DNA from: Bacillus pumilus
GTDB taxonomy: Bacteria > Bacillota > Bacilli > Bacillales > Bacillaceae
DNA length: 64,000 nt
Reading direction: 5' to 3'
NCBI RefSeq assembly: GCF_900186955.1
Contig: NZ_LT906438.1
Coordinates: 682,001 to 746,000, forward strand
Each line of letters opens with the position of its first letter. Within the stretch, counting starts at the first letter, position 1. The notes beneath the pieces are model-generated. The model saw only the letters and a program-made list of their open reading frames with translations, was not told where the DNA came from and did no database searches. Positions 9,873 to 20,130 of the stretch are shown in pieces. A program made the position numbers and the translations under genes.

Positions 9873-11001
9873 ACAAACGATCAATGCCATTGAAGAAATA
9901 CGACAGTATTGCGATGAACATATCCGTCCGTTTGCCAATGAATTCGATGAGACGGAACATTTGCCAGAGTCGCTGATTCGAGATATGGCGAAACGAGGCT
10001 ACTTGGCAGCAGGTATCCCGTCTTCCTATCAAGGGCTGGGGCTTGATCCAATCGCATATGGACAGTTTACGGAACAAGTGGGAAAAGCTTGCTGTAATGT
10101 CCGGACATTATTGACAGTGAATTCACTTGTAGGAGAAGCCATTCTTCGTTATGGAACAGAAGATCAAAAACAAGGCTGGCTCGTTGAATTAGCTAAAGGA
10201 GAAAAAATCGGTGCCTTTGCTTTGTCAGAGCCGAATATTGGTTCAGATGCCAATCATGTTGAAACAAGCTATCAAAAGGAAGGACAATCCTATGTATTAA
10301 ATGGGAAGAAAAAGTGGATTTCCTTTGGAGCGATTGCCGATTTCTTTATTGTGATTGCAAGAGACGGTGAACAAGTCACAGCATTCCTTGTCGATCGAGA
10401 TCAGCCGGGTGTAGAGATTGAGAGAATTACAGGAATGATGGCCAACCGAGCGTCATATTTAGCGGAAATCACCCTCGATCATGTCCAGGTGCATGAAGAC
10501 TGTGTCTTAGGACCAGTTGGGGGCGGATTTAACCATGTGGTGTCACTCGCATTAGACCATGGAAGATACAGTGTCGCTTGGGCAGGGCTTGCCATTGCAC
10601 AAGAAGCCGTTGATTCTCTTGTTACGTATTCACGTAAAAGAACACAATTTAATGAGAAATTGTACAAGCATCAAATGATCAAAGGCATGATCGGAGATGC
10701 GGTGACCCAGCTCCATGCAGCGAGAGCCTTATGCCTAAAGGCTGGGGAAATGAGAGAAGCGAATCATCCTGATGCAATCACAGAAACATCCATTGCAAAA
10801 TATTTCACCTCTAAAATCGCTGTGGACATTACAAATACAAATGTCCAAATTCATGGCGGGAGTGGATTTAGCCGGGAAAACTCAGCTTCAAGACTATATC
10901 GTGAAGCGAAGGTGCTTGAAATTATTGAAGGAACTTCGCAAATTCAGCAACAGGTTATTGCTAACTATGGTTTACGCCATTATTTCGTGAAACATTCTTA
11001 G
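9859..11001 (+). CDS. amiH: AmiH, acyl-CoA dehydrogenase-like enzyme of the hydroxymalonyl-ACP pathway
   Basis: A flavin-dependent acyl-CoA dehydrogenase homologue of 380 residues with the family signatures FALSEPNIGSDA and QIHGGSGF and the late segment ILEIIEGTSQIQ-like near the C terminus. In the zwittermicin pathway ZmaE, of this family, oxidises the ACP-bound aldehyde to hydroxymalonyl-ACP. ATG at 9859 is chosen because AGGGGG lies ten bases upstream; a longer TTG start at 9829 lacks a site. amiE-F-G-H form the complete four-gene extender set, directly upstream of the NRPS/PKS gene that would use it. Confidence 0.86.
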   Translation: MKTAEQTINAIEEIRQYCDEHIRPFANEFDETEHLPESLIRDMAKRGYLAAGIPSSYQGLGLDPIAYGQFTEQVGKACCNVRTLLTVNSLVGEAILRYGTEDQKQGWLVELAKGEKIGAFALSEPNIGSDANHVETSYQKEGQSYVLNGKKKWISFGAIADFFIVIARDGEQVTAFLVDRDQPGVEIERITGMMANRASYLAEITLDHVQVHEDCVLGPVGGGFNHVVSLALDHGRYSVAWAGLAIAQEAVDSLVTYSRKRTQFNEKLYKHQMIKGMIGDAVTQLHAARALCLKAGEMREANHPDAITETSIAKYFTSKIAVDITNTNVQIHGGSGFSRENSASRLYREAKVLEIIEGTSQIQQQVIANYGLRHYFVKHS

Positions 11002-11020
11002 AGAGAAAGGAGATGATCCC

Positions 11021-14000
11021 ATGGCTTTACAGCCGCAGAAGCTGGATAAACAGAACATTGAAAATATGTTAGCTATCACTACGATCCAAGAAGGACTGCT
11101 GTTTCATCATTTAATGGAACCGAACGGAACAGCTTATTTTGAACAACTGCTGATCGAAATAGACGGACCAATAGATCGAGACATTTTTGAACAATCATGG
11201 ACGAATGTCACCAAACAGCATGAAATGCTTAGAACATTGTTCAGATGGCAGGAACTCGCAAAACCAGTACAAATTGTGCTGAAGGAGCATCAGCCAGACA
11301 TTCGATATCGTGATTTCACGCAAGCGAAGGAGCCTCTTCATGTGCTGAAAGAAGAGGTGACGGCACAGAACCGAGAAGAACGCTTTGATCTGCATGAAGT
11401 CCCATTCCGCCTGACGTTATGTGAAGTGAATGATGAAGTCAGCTGGGTTCTCATTAGCTTCCATCACATTTTATTGGACGGCTGGAGCCTAGGGATTGTA
11501 TTAAGCGATTGGATGAGTGCATATGAGCGCTTATCGAATGGGGACAAACCTCTTCTGGAACAAAGACCGTCCTACCAATCCTTTGTTAAATGGCAGCAGA
11601 AAAACCTTCAACAGACAGAAGCACAAGCCGCCTATTGGAAAAATGTTTTCAACGGATGGAGTTATGCAGAACTGCTTCCGAAGTCAAGCGGCGCATATGA
11701 ACCTTCAGAAGTGTTTCATCAATATGAACATCAAGTGGATACTTCCATTGCGGAGAGCTTGAGCAAATTCACAAATCAATATGACGTGACGCTGGCATCT
11801 GTGATGTATACGCTGTGGGGAGTTTTACTATCTAAGTATGCGAACCAAGATGATATTGTCTTTGGGACAACAGTATCAGGGAGAAATGCGGATGTCCCTC
11901 ATATTGAAAAGATGACTGGGCTGTTCATTAACACTTTACCGCTGCGAGTCTCATTCGAACAGGAGCGGCCAATTCTTGAACAGATGCAGGAGGTGAGCCG
12001 TGAGATCGCTGTAAGAAATGAATATGAACATACCCCACTATCTGACTTAAAAAAATATGCAGGAATGACTGCAGAGCAATCATTATTCGATTCAATCGTC
12101 GTCATTGAAAACTATCCACTAGATCAAATGCTCACGAAAAACGATCAGCCAATTCGTATTCGTGGATTTGAGATGACTGAGCAGACAGAATTCGATCTCA
12201 CGCTTAGTGTTCAGGCGTTTGATGATCAGCTGCACTTTTCATTGGTGTATAACCCCGTCACCTTTTCAGCTGAGCAAATCGAAAATTGGTGTCAGCATTT
12301 TCTTCATCTCCTGTCTGATGCCTGTGCACATCCGCACAAATCTGCTGCTCAGCTCCAGCTGCTATCAGAAGAAGAGAAAGAAAAGCAGTTAGCGGTCTTT
12401 CAGCAATATGGCGGGGCAACACCTAGCCATGAGCCAACGGTGATTGACCTATTTGAAACACAAGTAGAGCGAACGCCAGCGGCAGTCGCAGTTGAGTTTG
12501 GCGATACGACGGTTACATATGAACAACTCAATAAGAGAGTGAACCAGCTCGCACATTATTTACAAAACAAAGGAGTCAAACAGGAGCAGCGTGTCGGCAT
12601 TTTAGCAGAGCATTCCATTGAAATGGTGATAGCATGCTTATCGATCTTAAAAGCTGGCGGTGCTTACGTGCCGATTGATCCTGAATATCCGCAGGAACGA
12701 ATAGAATATCTATTAGAAGACAGCGGAGTAGAATGGCTCTTAACTCATCCAATAAAAGGGCTCACCTACGCCTATCATGGAGAAAAAATCGATATCACGC
12801 AGCCGGATCTATACACCGGACCATCAGACAACTTGGCAGAAGCCATCACCTCAGACCAAACAGCCTACTGCATTTATACATCAGGAACGACCGGAAGACC
12901 AAAGGGTGTACTCATTCATCATCTTGGCTTAGCCAACTATATTGAATGGGCGAAGCAAGTATATGTTCGAGGAGAAACAAGGCATTTTGCTTTGTATACC
13001 TCACTGTCCTTTGACTTGACGGTTACTTCTATTTTCACGCCGCTCATTTCAGGAAATACCATCATGATTTATCACCATGAAAACCGGCAGCTACTTGTCG
13101 AAGACATCATAAACGACAACCGTGTACATGTGATGAAACTGACACCATCTCATTTACAGTTTATTAAGCATTTGTCTTTCCCAGACAGCCAAATGAAATG
13201 TTTCATTTTAGGCGGAGAACAGCTGGAAACATCTTTAGCGAAATCTATTCAGCAGTCCTTCCCGCAGCCAATTGAAATTGTGAATGAATATGGACCAACT
13301 GAAACGGTCGTTGGCTGCATGATTCATCGATATGACCAGGACCTTGATCAGGACGTGTATGTACCGATTGGAAAGCCTGCACAGCATACAGATATTCTTC
13401 TGTTTGACAGACATATGAATCTCATGCCGGAAGGAGCCGTCGGTGAATTATATATTGGCGGAAAAGGTGTCGCAAAAGGCTATTTGAATCGCCCAGAACT
13501 GACCGAAGAAAGGTTTGTCGATCACCCTTTCCAGCCAGGAGAAAAAATTTATAAAACAGGTGATGCAGCGCGCATTCTCCCTAATGGTCTCATTCAATTT
13601 TTAGGTCGAAATGATGATCAAGTGAAGCTGAGAGGCTACCGGATTGAAACTGGTGAGATTGAATTTTGGTTGAATGAACAGCCAGGAATCAAAGCAGCAG
13701 CTGTTGTTGTAAAGCCAGATGTTTCTGGTACACCATGTTTGGCCGCATATGTTGTCACGACAGCCATACTTGATCAAGCGGCAATAAAACAAGCGTTGGC
13801 TGATCAACTGCCGGATTATATGATCCCAACTCACTTTGTTCAATTAGACGATATGCCGCTGACTGCCAATGGCAAACTAGATAAACGAGCTTTACCTGCT
13901 TTAAAACAGGCGCAGCAAACGAAAAAACAGGCGGGCTCTGACTATCTTTCTGATACGGAGAAAGTCATTCAAGACATTTGGAAAAAGGTCCTCGGCTTAG

Positions 14001-17000
14001 ATGAGGTAAGTGTTCATGACAAATTCTTTGACATTGGCGGGCATTCACTCAATTTGATCCACGTCAATCAACAGCTCGCTAAGCAATTGAATCAAAGCAT
14101 TCCAATGGTCGAAATGTTCCGGCGTCCAACGATTAGAGAGCTTGCCGCATATTTAAGCGGCGATTCAGAGCAGGCAGCGGCAGGCGCGCAGCCTGTAAAA
14201 CAAAAGACAAGAAAAGCCAATGAGCCGATTGCCATTATTGGAATGGCTGGTAAATTCCCAGGTGCGAAAAATGTTGAGGCATTTTGGCGAAATTTGAAGA
14301 ATGGAGAAGAATCAATTTCCTTCTTTTCCGATGAAGAACTGCTTGAAGCTGGTATTGACCGCCAAACCTTCGAGCGATCCGATTATGTGAGGGCAAAGGG
14401 TGTCATTGATGGACCTGATTTATTTGATGCATCCTTCTTCGGCTATTCGCCAGGTCAGGCAGAAATGATGGATCCTCAAATACGTCTCCTGCATGAATAC
14501 GCCTATAAGGCGCTGGAAGATGCGGGGTATGTACAAGAAGATTATACGGGGAAGGTCGGGTTGTTTACTGGGTCCACTTCGAACTTCCAATGGATTCAGC
14601 GTTTTGCCGCTTCCCTTGATAGCAGCATGTCAGAGCTGTTTGAAGTGGGTTCACTCAATGATACGTATACCGTCAGTACAAGAATTGCCCATAAATTGAA
14701 TTTGAAAGGACCGGCGCTTACGCTGCAAACCGCTTGTTCAACTTCCTTGGTCGCCTTGCATTTGGCCTGTCAATCCATTGCAAATGGTGATTCAGATGTA
14801 GCTCTTGCGGGAGGTGTGTCGATCCTGCACCCAGTGAAATCAGGCTACGTTTATCAGCAGAACATGGTGAAATCAAGCGATGGCCACTGCCGCGCCTTTG
14901 ATGATCAAGCAGATGGAACTGTTGGCGGAGATGGTGTTGGTCTTGTTGCTTTAAAAGCACTTAGTGAAGCCATAGAAGATGGTGACCATATTTATGCGGT
15001 TATTAAGGGCTCTGCCATCAACAATGATGGTGATCAAAAGGTTGGTTTCAATGCTCCGAGCGTCGAAGGACAGACACGTGTCATTCAGGATGCCCTGCAT
15101 CAAGCAGATGTTTCACCAGATACGATTGAATATGTGGAAACACATGGAACTGGCACATCACTTGGTGATCCGATTGAAATAGAGGCGCTCACAAAGGCTT
15201 TCGACACAGAGAAAAAACAATTTTGCCGCATTGGGTCTGTGAAAACAAATATTGGACATTTAGATGCAGCGGCAGGAGCAGCTGGCTTGATCAAAGCTGT
15301 GCTTTCGCTTCAGCATCACACATTTGTACCTAGTCTTCACTTCAAAAAAGCCAATGAAAACATTGCATTTGAGCACAGTCCTTTCTTTGTAAACACTGAG
15401 CTGACCGACTGGAAGCAGCCAGCTTCCCATTTGCGGCGGGCGGGGGTGAGCTCATTTGGAATGGGTGGAACGAATGCACATGTCATCTTAGAAGAAGCAC
15501 CACAAAGAGATCGTCAGCAAATGCCTCGTTCTGCTGAGCTGCTTGTTCTTTCAGCCAAGAGCAAAACGAGCTTGGAACGAATGAAAGACAAACTCACAAG
15601 CCAAATAGAAAACACGCCTTCTATCAATTTGGCAGACGCAGCTTATACGCTGCAAACAGGAAGACAATCCTTTGGTTTCCGTCAGGCATTTGTTGCGGCA
15701 AACAGAGAAGATGCTCTAAGAGTATTAACAGAAAAGCAAGGCAAGGGCATTGGAAAGCTCATGCATTCGCATGTGGAGAAGCAAAAGATTATTTTTATGT
15801 TTTCTGGACAAGGCAATCAATATCTCAATATGGGATTAGATTTGTACCGAGAAGAGCCTTATTTTAAGAAGCAAATGGATGCTTGTTTTCAAGCATATGA
15901 AGGAGCAACGGGACGAAGTCTTGCCCGTATTCTGTACCCATTAGCGGCTGAAACAGAAAAGGCACGTGAACAATTGGCAAGTACTCAATATGCACAGCCA
16001 GCCATTTTTGCCATTGAATATGCCTTATCCATGCTTTTCATTGAATGGGGCGTTCGTCCTGATGCAATGATCGGCTATAGCTTTGGCGAATTAACAGCAG
16101 CCGCCATATCAGGGCTATTCAGCTTAAAGGACGCAATGTCCATGGTCGCCTATCGTGCGAATGCGATGCAGTCGTCACCAGCCGGCGTCATGATGAGTGT
16201 TCCATTACCTGAGGCAGAGCTAAAACCGATGCTTCCAAAAGATATTTCTCTCGCAGTTGTCAATGATTCATCATGTATCGTGTCAGGTCTAGAAGAGGCG
16301 ATAAGTGAATTTGAACAAGAGCTGAAAAGCAACAGATTGATGTGTATGCGATTAGGTGGAACCATTGCCGCCCACTCACATGTCATGAAGGAGGCAGCGG
16401 AGCAATTCGGAGAAAAATTAACGCATATGAAAGCCAAGTCGCTTCGTATTCCATTCATTTCGAATTTGTCAGGAGATTGGATGACAGATACGAGTGCGAA
16501 GGATATGTCTTATTGGAAAAGGCATATGACCGATACAGTTCGCTTTGCTGAAGGCATCACAAATATTTTACAAGAGGACAATATTCAATTAATTGAGATT
16601 GGCCCAGGACAAGATTTAAGCGTGATGGTCAACCGGTCGCTGAACGGCCTGAATCAGCATGTATGTCATGTGTTAAGACATGCAAAACAAGATGTGACGG
16701 ATACTGAATTTTTACTTGGTCAAATGGGACGTCTATGGACAAACGGATTATCTATTGATTGGGACAGGTTCCATCTAAACCGTCAGCCGCGGAAAATGCC
16801 GCTGCCAACGTATGCGTTTGATCAAACCTCTTATTGGTATGATGCAGCAGATCGTGTGAAACAAGAAAAACCAAAGCAGTCTGGACGAAAGCAGCAAATG
16901 GATGAATGGTTCTATACCCCTCATTGGGAAGCGGATCTTTTACCTTGCGTGCCATCAGAAGATACATCTGGCGGAGCCTTGCTTTTGTTTGCAGATCCAT

Positions 17001-20000
17001 CTGCTTTTGGAGAGAAGATTGCGGCTGAGCTCATGACGAAACGGAACGAGTCCGTAGTGGTTCGTAAAGGAAATAAATTTACGAAGCATGATGAAAAAAT
17101 CTATACCATTCGGTCACATGAGCCATCTGATTATGAAAGGCTCATATCAAATCTGGCAGATGATGAAATCAACGTGTCAAAAGTTTGTCATCTATGGGGG
17201 CTTTCAGAACGACACTCATCTCACACGGAAGAAGAATGGGTGAAGCAAACGCAGCAAGATGCTTATTACTCCTTGCTTTATATCGGCCAGGCACTGAAAA
17301 AATATGTGTTGGACCAAAAGGTGTCAATTACAGTTCTTTCCTCATTGACGTATGCCGTTGGCGGTGAGCCTGTACTTTATCCTGAAAAAGCGATCCATCT
17401 AGGACCTGCGATGGTGATTTCACAGGAAACACCGAACTTACGTTACCGCATTCTTGATATTGATCGTCCAGTGGAAAATGGGGTTCAAGAAAAGAGATTG
17501 CTAAAGCAAATAAGCGATGAGCTAGACCGAGCGTATGGACAGCTTCTCACGGTCTATCGACGAAATAAGCGATATGTGAAAAAGTATGCGAATAGTTCAG
17601 TTCCTGAAACAGGAAAGGCTCATTTGGCTAAAAAAGATGGTGTATACATTTTAATTGGCGGACTTGGATTTATTGGATTGAATATCGCCCAGACTTTGGC
17701 CGAGCAAACGAAGGGAACATTGATCTTAACGAGCAGGTCTGGACTCCCTGATAGAAGCAAGTGGCAAGAATGGCTGTCTACGCATGATGATCAAGATCCA
17801 ACAAAGAAAAAAATCCAAAGGGTAATGGCACTGGAAGAGACAGGCGCAGATATTCTCGTTCAGAAAGTAGACGTTCGTCACAAGGAAGATATCCAGCAAT
17901 TGATCAACACAGTGGATGCGTCATATGGGCAGATCGATGGCGTGATCTATGCAGCTGGAGTGACAGGCGACCAATCTTTCCAGGTGATGGAGCAAACAGA
18001 TGTCACATTTTCAGAGCCGCATTTTGAAGCGAAGATGAATGGTGTGCTTCATCTTGATGCCGCCTTAGAAGATCGATCCCTTGATTTCTGTTTTGTCCTG
18101 TCATCTTTGTCACCGATCTTGGGTGGACTCGGTTTTACAGCCTATACAGCTGTGAATCATTTCATCGATGCGTATGTGTATGAACGCAATCTACGTTCAG
18201 AAACACAGTGGTCTGTCATTAGTTTTGACGGCTGGGAATTTGAGCAGGGGAAGCAGCTTGATCTACCAATTGGAGATGATGTCACCGAAACGTTAATTAC
18301 AGAAAAAGAAGGAAGAATGATCTTTGAACGATTGCTTTCACTAGATCAAGTGGAACAAATGGTTATTTCGACAACATCATTACATGATCGTATTCACCGA
18401 TATGTAGACCGTTTATCCCTTGAGGAAGAGAGCGGCGGAGAGCATGAACAAGATGGAAACTTGTATTCTCGCCCAGCGCTTTCCACGAATTATGCGGCAC
18501 CAGAAACGGAGCTGGAGAAGGCATTAAGTCAACATTGGCAAGCTTTCTTTAAGATTGATGAAATTGGCATAGATGATCATTTCTTTGAAATGGGTGGAGA
18601 TTCTCTAAAGGCGATTACGTTCATTGGCATCATTCATCGTGCATTTAGTGTAGAGCTGACGCTGCCACAATTTTTCCAAATCCCTACGATGCGATTAATG
18701 GCAGCATATATCGATCAAGCAGATACTGCTGCTTATCATGCGATTGAAAAAGCCGAAGTGAAGGAGCATTATCCTCTGTCGTCTGCGCAAAAACGGTTGT
18801 ATCTCATGCAGCAAATGGATGTAAATAGCACAGGATACAACGAGTTTAAAGCGGGACGAATCAAAGGGAAACTCGATATTAGCAGGCTGGAATGGGCATT
18901 TCAGCAGCTTATTAAGAGACACGAAAGTTTGCGGACAGCGTTTGTACTAGAGAATGGCGTCCCTTATCAAAAGATTGAAGAAGAGGTACCATTTGCAGTC
19001 ACATTATTTGACCTCACTAACGGATCGACACAAGGATCTGAGGAAGTTCAAAAACAAGTGATTGAACAATTTTTGACTGCCTTTACGTTAAGTGAGGCTC
19101 CATTGATGAGAGTCGGCGTGATGAAGCTGGCAGAAGAGGAATTCGTACTTATGCTAGACATGCACCACATTATCTCAGACGGTCTTTCCCAAGATATTTT
19201 GGTCAATGACTTTATGCAATTATATGACGGTAGGACGCTTGAGCCTCTCGCTCTGCAATATAAAGATTTTTCAGAATGGCAAAATGACTTGCTTGCGTCG
19301 GAAGCACTGAAAGAATCGAGTGATTACTGGAAAAACCGGTTAGAGGGTGCCACGCTACTTGATCTGCCAACAGATTTCGATCGGCCGGAAGTGAGACAAT
19401 TCCGCGGCGGACATTATACGTTCCGTATAGAAGAAGCGGAGCTGAACGCGTTTAAGCAGGTGATTTTAAAGGAAGACGCCACACTGTTTATGGGTTTGTT
19501 AAGTGTATATCAGATTTTGCTTCATAAATTAAGCGGACAATCAGATATCACGGTCGGGGTTCCGGTAGCAGGGAGAAAACAAGAGGAGCTGCAGCAAGTG
19601 ATCGGTATTTTTGTCAATATGCTACCACTTCGTTTGTATCCTAAAGCAGAGCTGACGTACCAGCAATTCCTACAGGATGTGAAAGCACATGTCATCGATG
19701 ATTTCGGACATCAAGACTATCAATATGAACAAATGGTTCAAGACCTCCAGTTAAGCCGGAGTGTCAGCCGGAATCTATTGTTTGATGCTGTGTTTGCCTT
19801 GCAAAATATGAATCAGCCAGAACTGAAGGTAGGCGGCTTAACCTTTAGTGATTATCCGTATGAGACAGGAACGTCACGCTTTGATTTACTCTGGATTGCG
19901 TATGAGCAGGAAGACGGTCTTTCTTCAACGATTGAATATAATACTGAGCTTTTCACAGAGGAAACCATCGAGCGGATTGCGGGCTTGCTGAAAGACATCA

Positions 20001-20110
20001 TGCGAGCTGTTTCAGTAGATGCTGTAAGAATAGGGGAGATCGAACTGACTTCTTCATTCAAGCAATTAGATGACGTATCTCTTTTCGAATTAGATGACTT
20101 GAAAATATAA
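11021..20110 (+). CDS. amiI: AmiI, hybrid NRPS/PKS C-A-PCP-KS-AT-KR-ACP-C (Asn plus hydroxymalonate)
   Basis: A 3029-residue megasynthase. It should accept acyl-D-Asn, add Asn, extend with hydroxymalonate and reduce the ketone, then pass the chain to the next amino acid. Approximate domains: C 20-450 (HHILLDG near 148); A 470-960 with code D-L-T-K-I-G-E-V-G, Asn-like; PCP Ser near 1009; KS 1065-1490 with TACSTS near 1236, HGTGT and NIGH all present; AT 1585-1880; KR 1960-2440 with GGLGFIG near 2212 and the Ser-Tyr-Asn set; ACP Ser near 2527; C 2585-3010 with HHIISDG near 2715. The AT has GYSFGE in place of GHSxGE and AAHS in place of HAFH or YASH, which fits an unusual extender. A strong site AGAAAGGAGATGA precedes the ATG. 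Confidence 0.9.
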   Translation: MALQPQKLDKQNIENMLAITTIQEGLLFHHLMEPNGTAYFEQLLIEIDGPIDRDIFEQSWTNVTKQHEMLRTLFRWQELAKPVQIVLKEHQPDIRYRDFTQAKEPLHVLKEEVTAQNREERFDLHEVPFRLTLCEVNDEVSWVLISFHHILLDGWSLGIVLSDWMSAYERLSNGDKPLLEQRPSYQSFVKWQQKNLQQTEAQAAYWKNVFNGWSYAELLPKSSGAYEPSEVFHQYEHQVDTSIAESLSKFTNQYDVTLASVMYTLWGVLLSKYANQDDIVFGTTVSGRNADVPHIEKMTGLFINTLPLRVSFEQERPILEQMQEVSREIAVRNEYEHTPLSDLKKYAGMTAEQSLFDSIVVIENYPLDQMLTKNDQPIRIRGFEMTEQTEFDLTLSVQAFDDQLHFSLVYNPVTFSAEQIENWCQHFLHLLSDACAHPHKSAAQLQLLSEEEKEKQLAVFQQYGGATPSHEPTVIDLFETQVERTPAAVAVEFGDTTVTYEQLNKRVNQLAHYLQNKGVKQEQRVGILAEHSIEMVIACLSILKAGGAYVPIDPEYPQERIEYLLEDSGVEWLLTHPIKGLTYAYHGEKIDITQPDLYTGPSDNLAEAITSDQTAYCIYTSGTTGRPKGVLIHHLGLANYIEWAKQVYVRGETRHFALYTSLSFDLTVTSIFTPLISGNTIMIYHHENRQLLVEDIINDNRVHVMKLTPSHLQFIKHLSFPDSQMKCFILGGEQLETSLAKSIQQSFPQPIEIVNEYGPTETVVGCMIHRYDQDLDQDVYVPIGKPAQHTDILLFDRHMNLMPEGAVGELYIGGKGVAKGYLNRPELTEERFVDHPFQPGEKIYKTGDAARILPNGLIQFLGRNDDQVKLRGYRIETGEIEFWLNEQPGIKAAAVVVKPDVSGTPCLAAYVVTTAILDQAAIKQALADQLPDYMIPTHFVQLDDMPLTANGKLDKRALPALKQAQQTKKQAGSDYLSDTEKVIQDIWKKVLGLDEVSVHDKFFDIGGHSLNLIHVNQQLAKQLNQSIPMVEMFRRPTIRELAAYLSGDSEQAAAGAQPVKQKTRKANEPIAIIGMAGKFPGAKNVEAFWRNLKNGEESISFFSDEELLEAGIDRQTFERSDYVRAKGVIDGPDLFDASFFGYSPGQAEMMDPQIRLLHEYAYKALEDAGYVQEDYTGKVGLFTGSTSNFQWIQRFAASLDSSMSELFEVGSLNDTYTVSTRIAHKLNLKGPALTLQTACSTSLVALHLACQSIANGDSDVALAGGVSILHPVKSGYVYQQNMVKSSDGHCRAFDDQADGTVGGDGVGLVALKALSEAIEDGDHIYAVIKGSAINNDGDQKVGFNAPSVEGQTRVIQDALHQADVSPDTIEYVETHGTGTSLGDPIEIEALTKAFDTEKKQFCRIGSVKTNIGHLDAAAGAAGLIKAVLSLQHHTFVPSLHFKKANENIAFEHSPFFVNTELTDWKQPASHLRRAGVSSFGMGGTNAHVILEEAPQRDRQQMPRSAELLVLSAKSKTSLERMKDKLTSQIENTPSINLADAAYTLQTGRQSFGFRQAFVAANREDALRVLTEKQGKGIGKLMHSHVEKQKIIFMFSGQGNQYLNMGLDLYREEPYFKKQMDACFQAYEGATGRSLARILYPLAAETEKAREQLASTQYAQPAIFAIEYALSMLFIEWGVRPDAMIGYSFGELTAAAISGLFSLKDAMSMVAYRANAMQSSPAGVMMSVPLPEAELKPMLPKDISLAVVNDSSCIVSGLEEAISEFEQELKSNRLMCMRLGGTIAAHSHVMKEAAEQFGEKLTHMKAKSLRIPFISNLSGDWMTDTSAKDMSYWKRHMTDTVRFAEGITNILQEDNIQLIEIGPGQDLSVMVNRSLNGLNQHVCHVLRHAKQDVTDTEFLLGQMGRLWTNGLSIDWDRFHLNRQPRKMPLPTYAFDQTSYWYDAADRVKQEKPKQSGRKQQMDEWFYTPHWEADLLPCVPSEDTSGGALLLFADPSAFGEKIAAELMTKRNESVVVRKGNKFTKHDEKIYTIRSHEPSDYERLISNLADDEINVSKVCHLWGLSERHSSHTEEEWVKQTQQDAYYSLLYIGQALKKYVLDQKVSITVLSSLTYAVGGEPVLYPEKAIHLGPAMVISQETPNLRYRILDIDRPVENGVQEKRLLKQISDELDRAYGQLLTVYRRNKRYVKKYANSSVPETGKAHLAKKDGVYILIGGLGFIGLNIAQTLAEQTKGTLILTSRSGLPDRSKWQEWLSTHDDQDPTKKKIQRVMALEETGADILVQKVDVRHKEDIQQLINTVDASYGQIDGVIYAAGVTGDQSFQVMEQTDVTFSEPHFEAKMNGVLHLDAALEDRSLDFCFVLSSLSPILGGLGFTAYTAVNHFIDAYVYERNLRSETQWSVISFDGWEFEQGKQLDLPIGDDVTETLITEKEGRMIFERLLSLDQVEQMVISTTSLHDRIHRYVDRLSLEEESGGEHEQDGNLYSRPALSTNYAAPETELEKALSQHWQAFFKIDEIGIDDHFFEMGGDSLKAITFIGIIHRAFSVELTLPQFFQIPTMRLMAAYIDQADTAAYHAIEKAEVKEHYPLSSAQKRLYLMQQMDVNSTGYNEFKAGRIKGKLDISRLEWAFQQLIKRHESLRTAFVLENGVPYQKIEEEVPFAVTLFDLTNGSTQGSEEVQKQVIEQFLTAFTLSEAPLMRVGVMKLAEEEFVLMLDMHHIISDGLSQDILVNDFMQLYDGRTLEPLALQYKDFSEWQNDLLASEALKESSDYWKNRLEGATLLDLPTDFDRPEVRQFRGGHYTFRIEEAELNAFKQVILKEDATLFMGLLSVYQILLHKLSGQSDITVGVPVAGRKQEELQQVIGIFVNMLPLRLYPKAELTYQQFLQDVKAHVIDDFGHQDYQYEQMVQDLQLSRSVSRNLLFDAVFALQNMNQPELKVGGLTFSDYPYETGTSRFDLLWIAYEQEDGLSSTIEYNTELFTEETIERIAGLLKDIMRAVSVDAVRIGEIELTSSFKQLDDVSLFELDDLKI

Positions 20111-20130
20111 GTAAAGAGGTGAGTGGAAGA

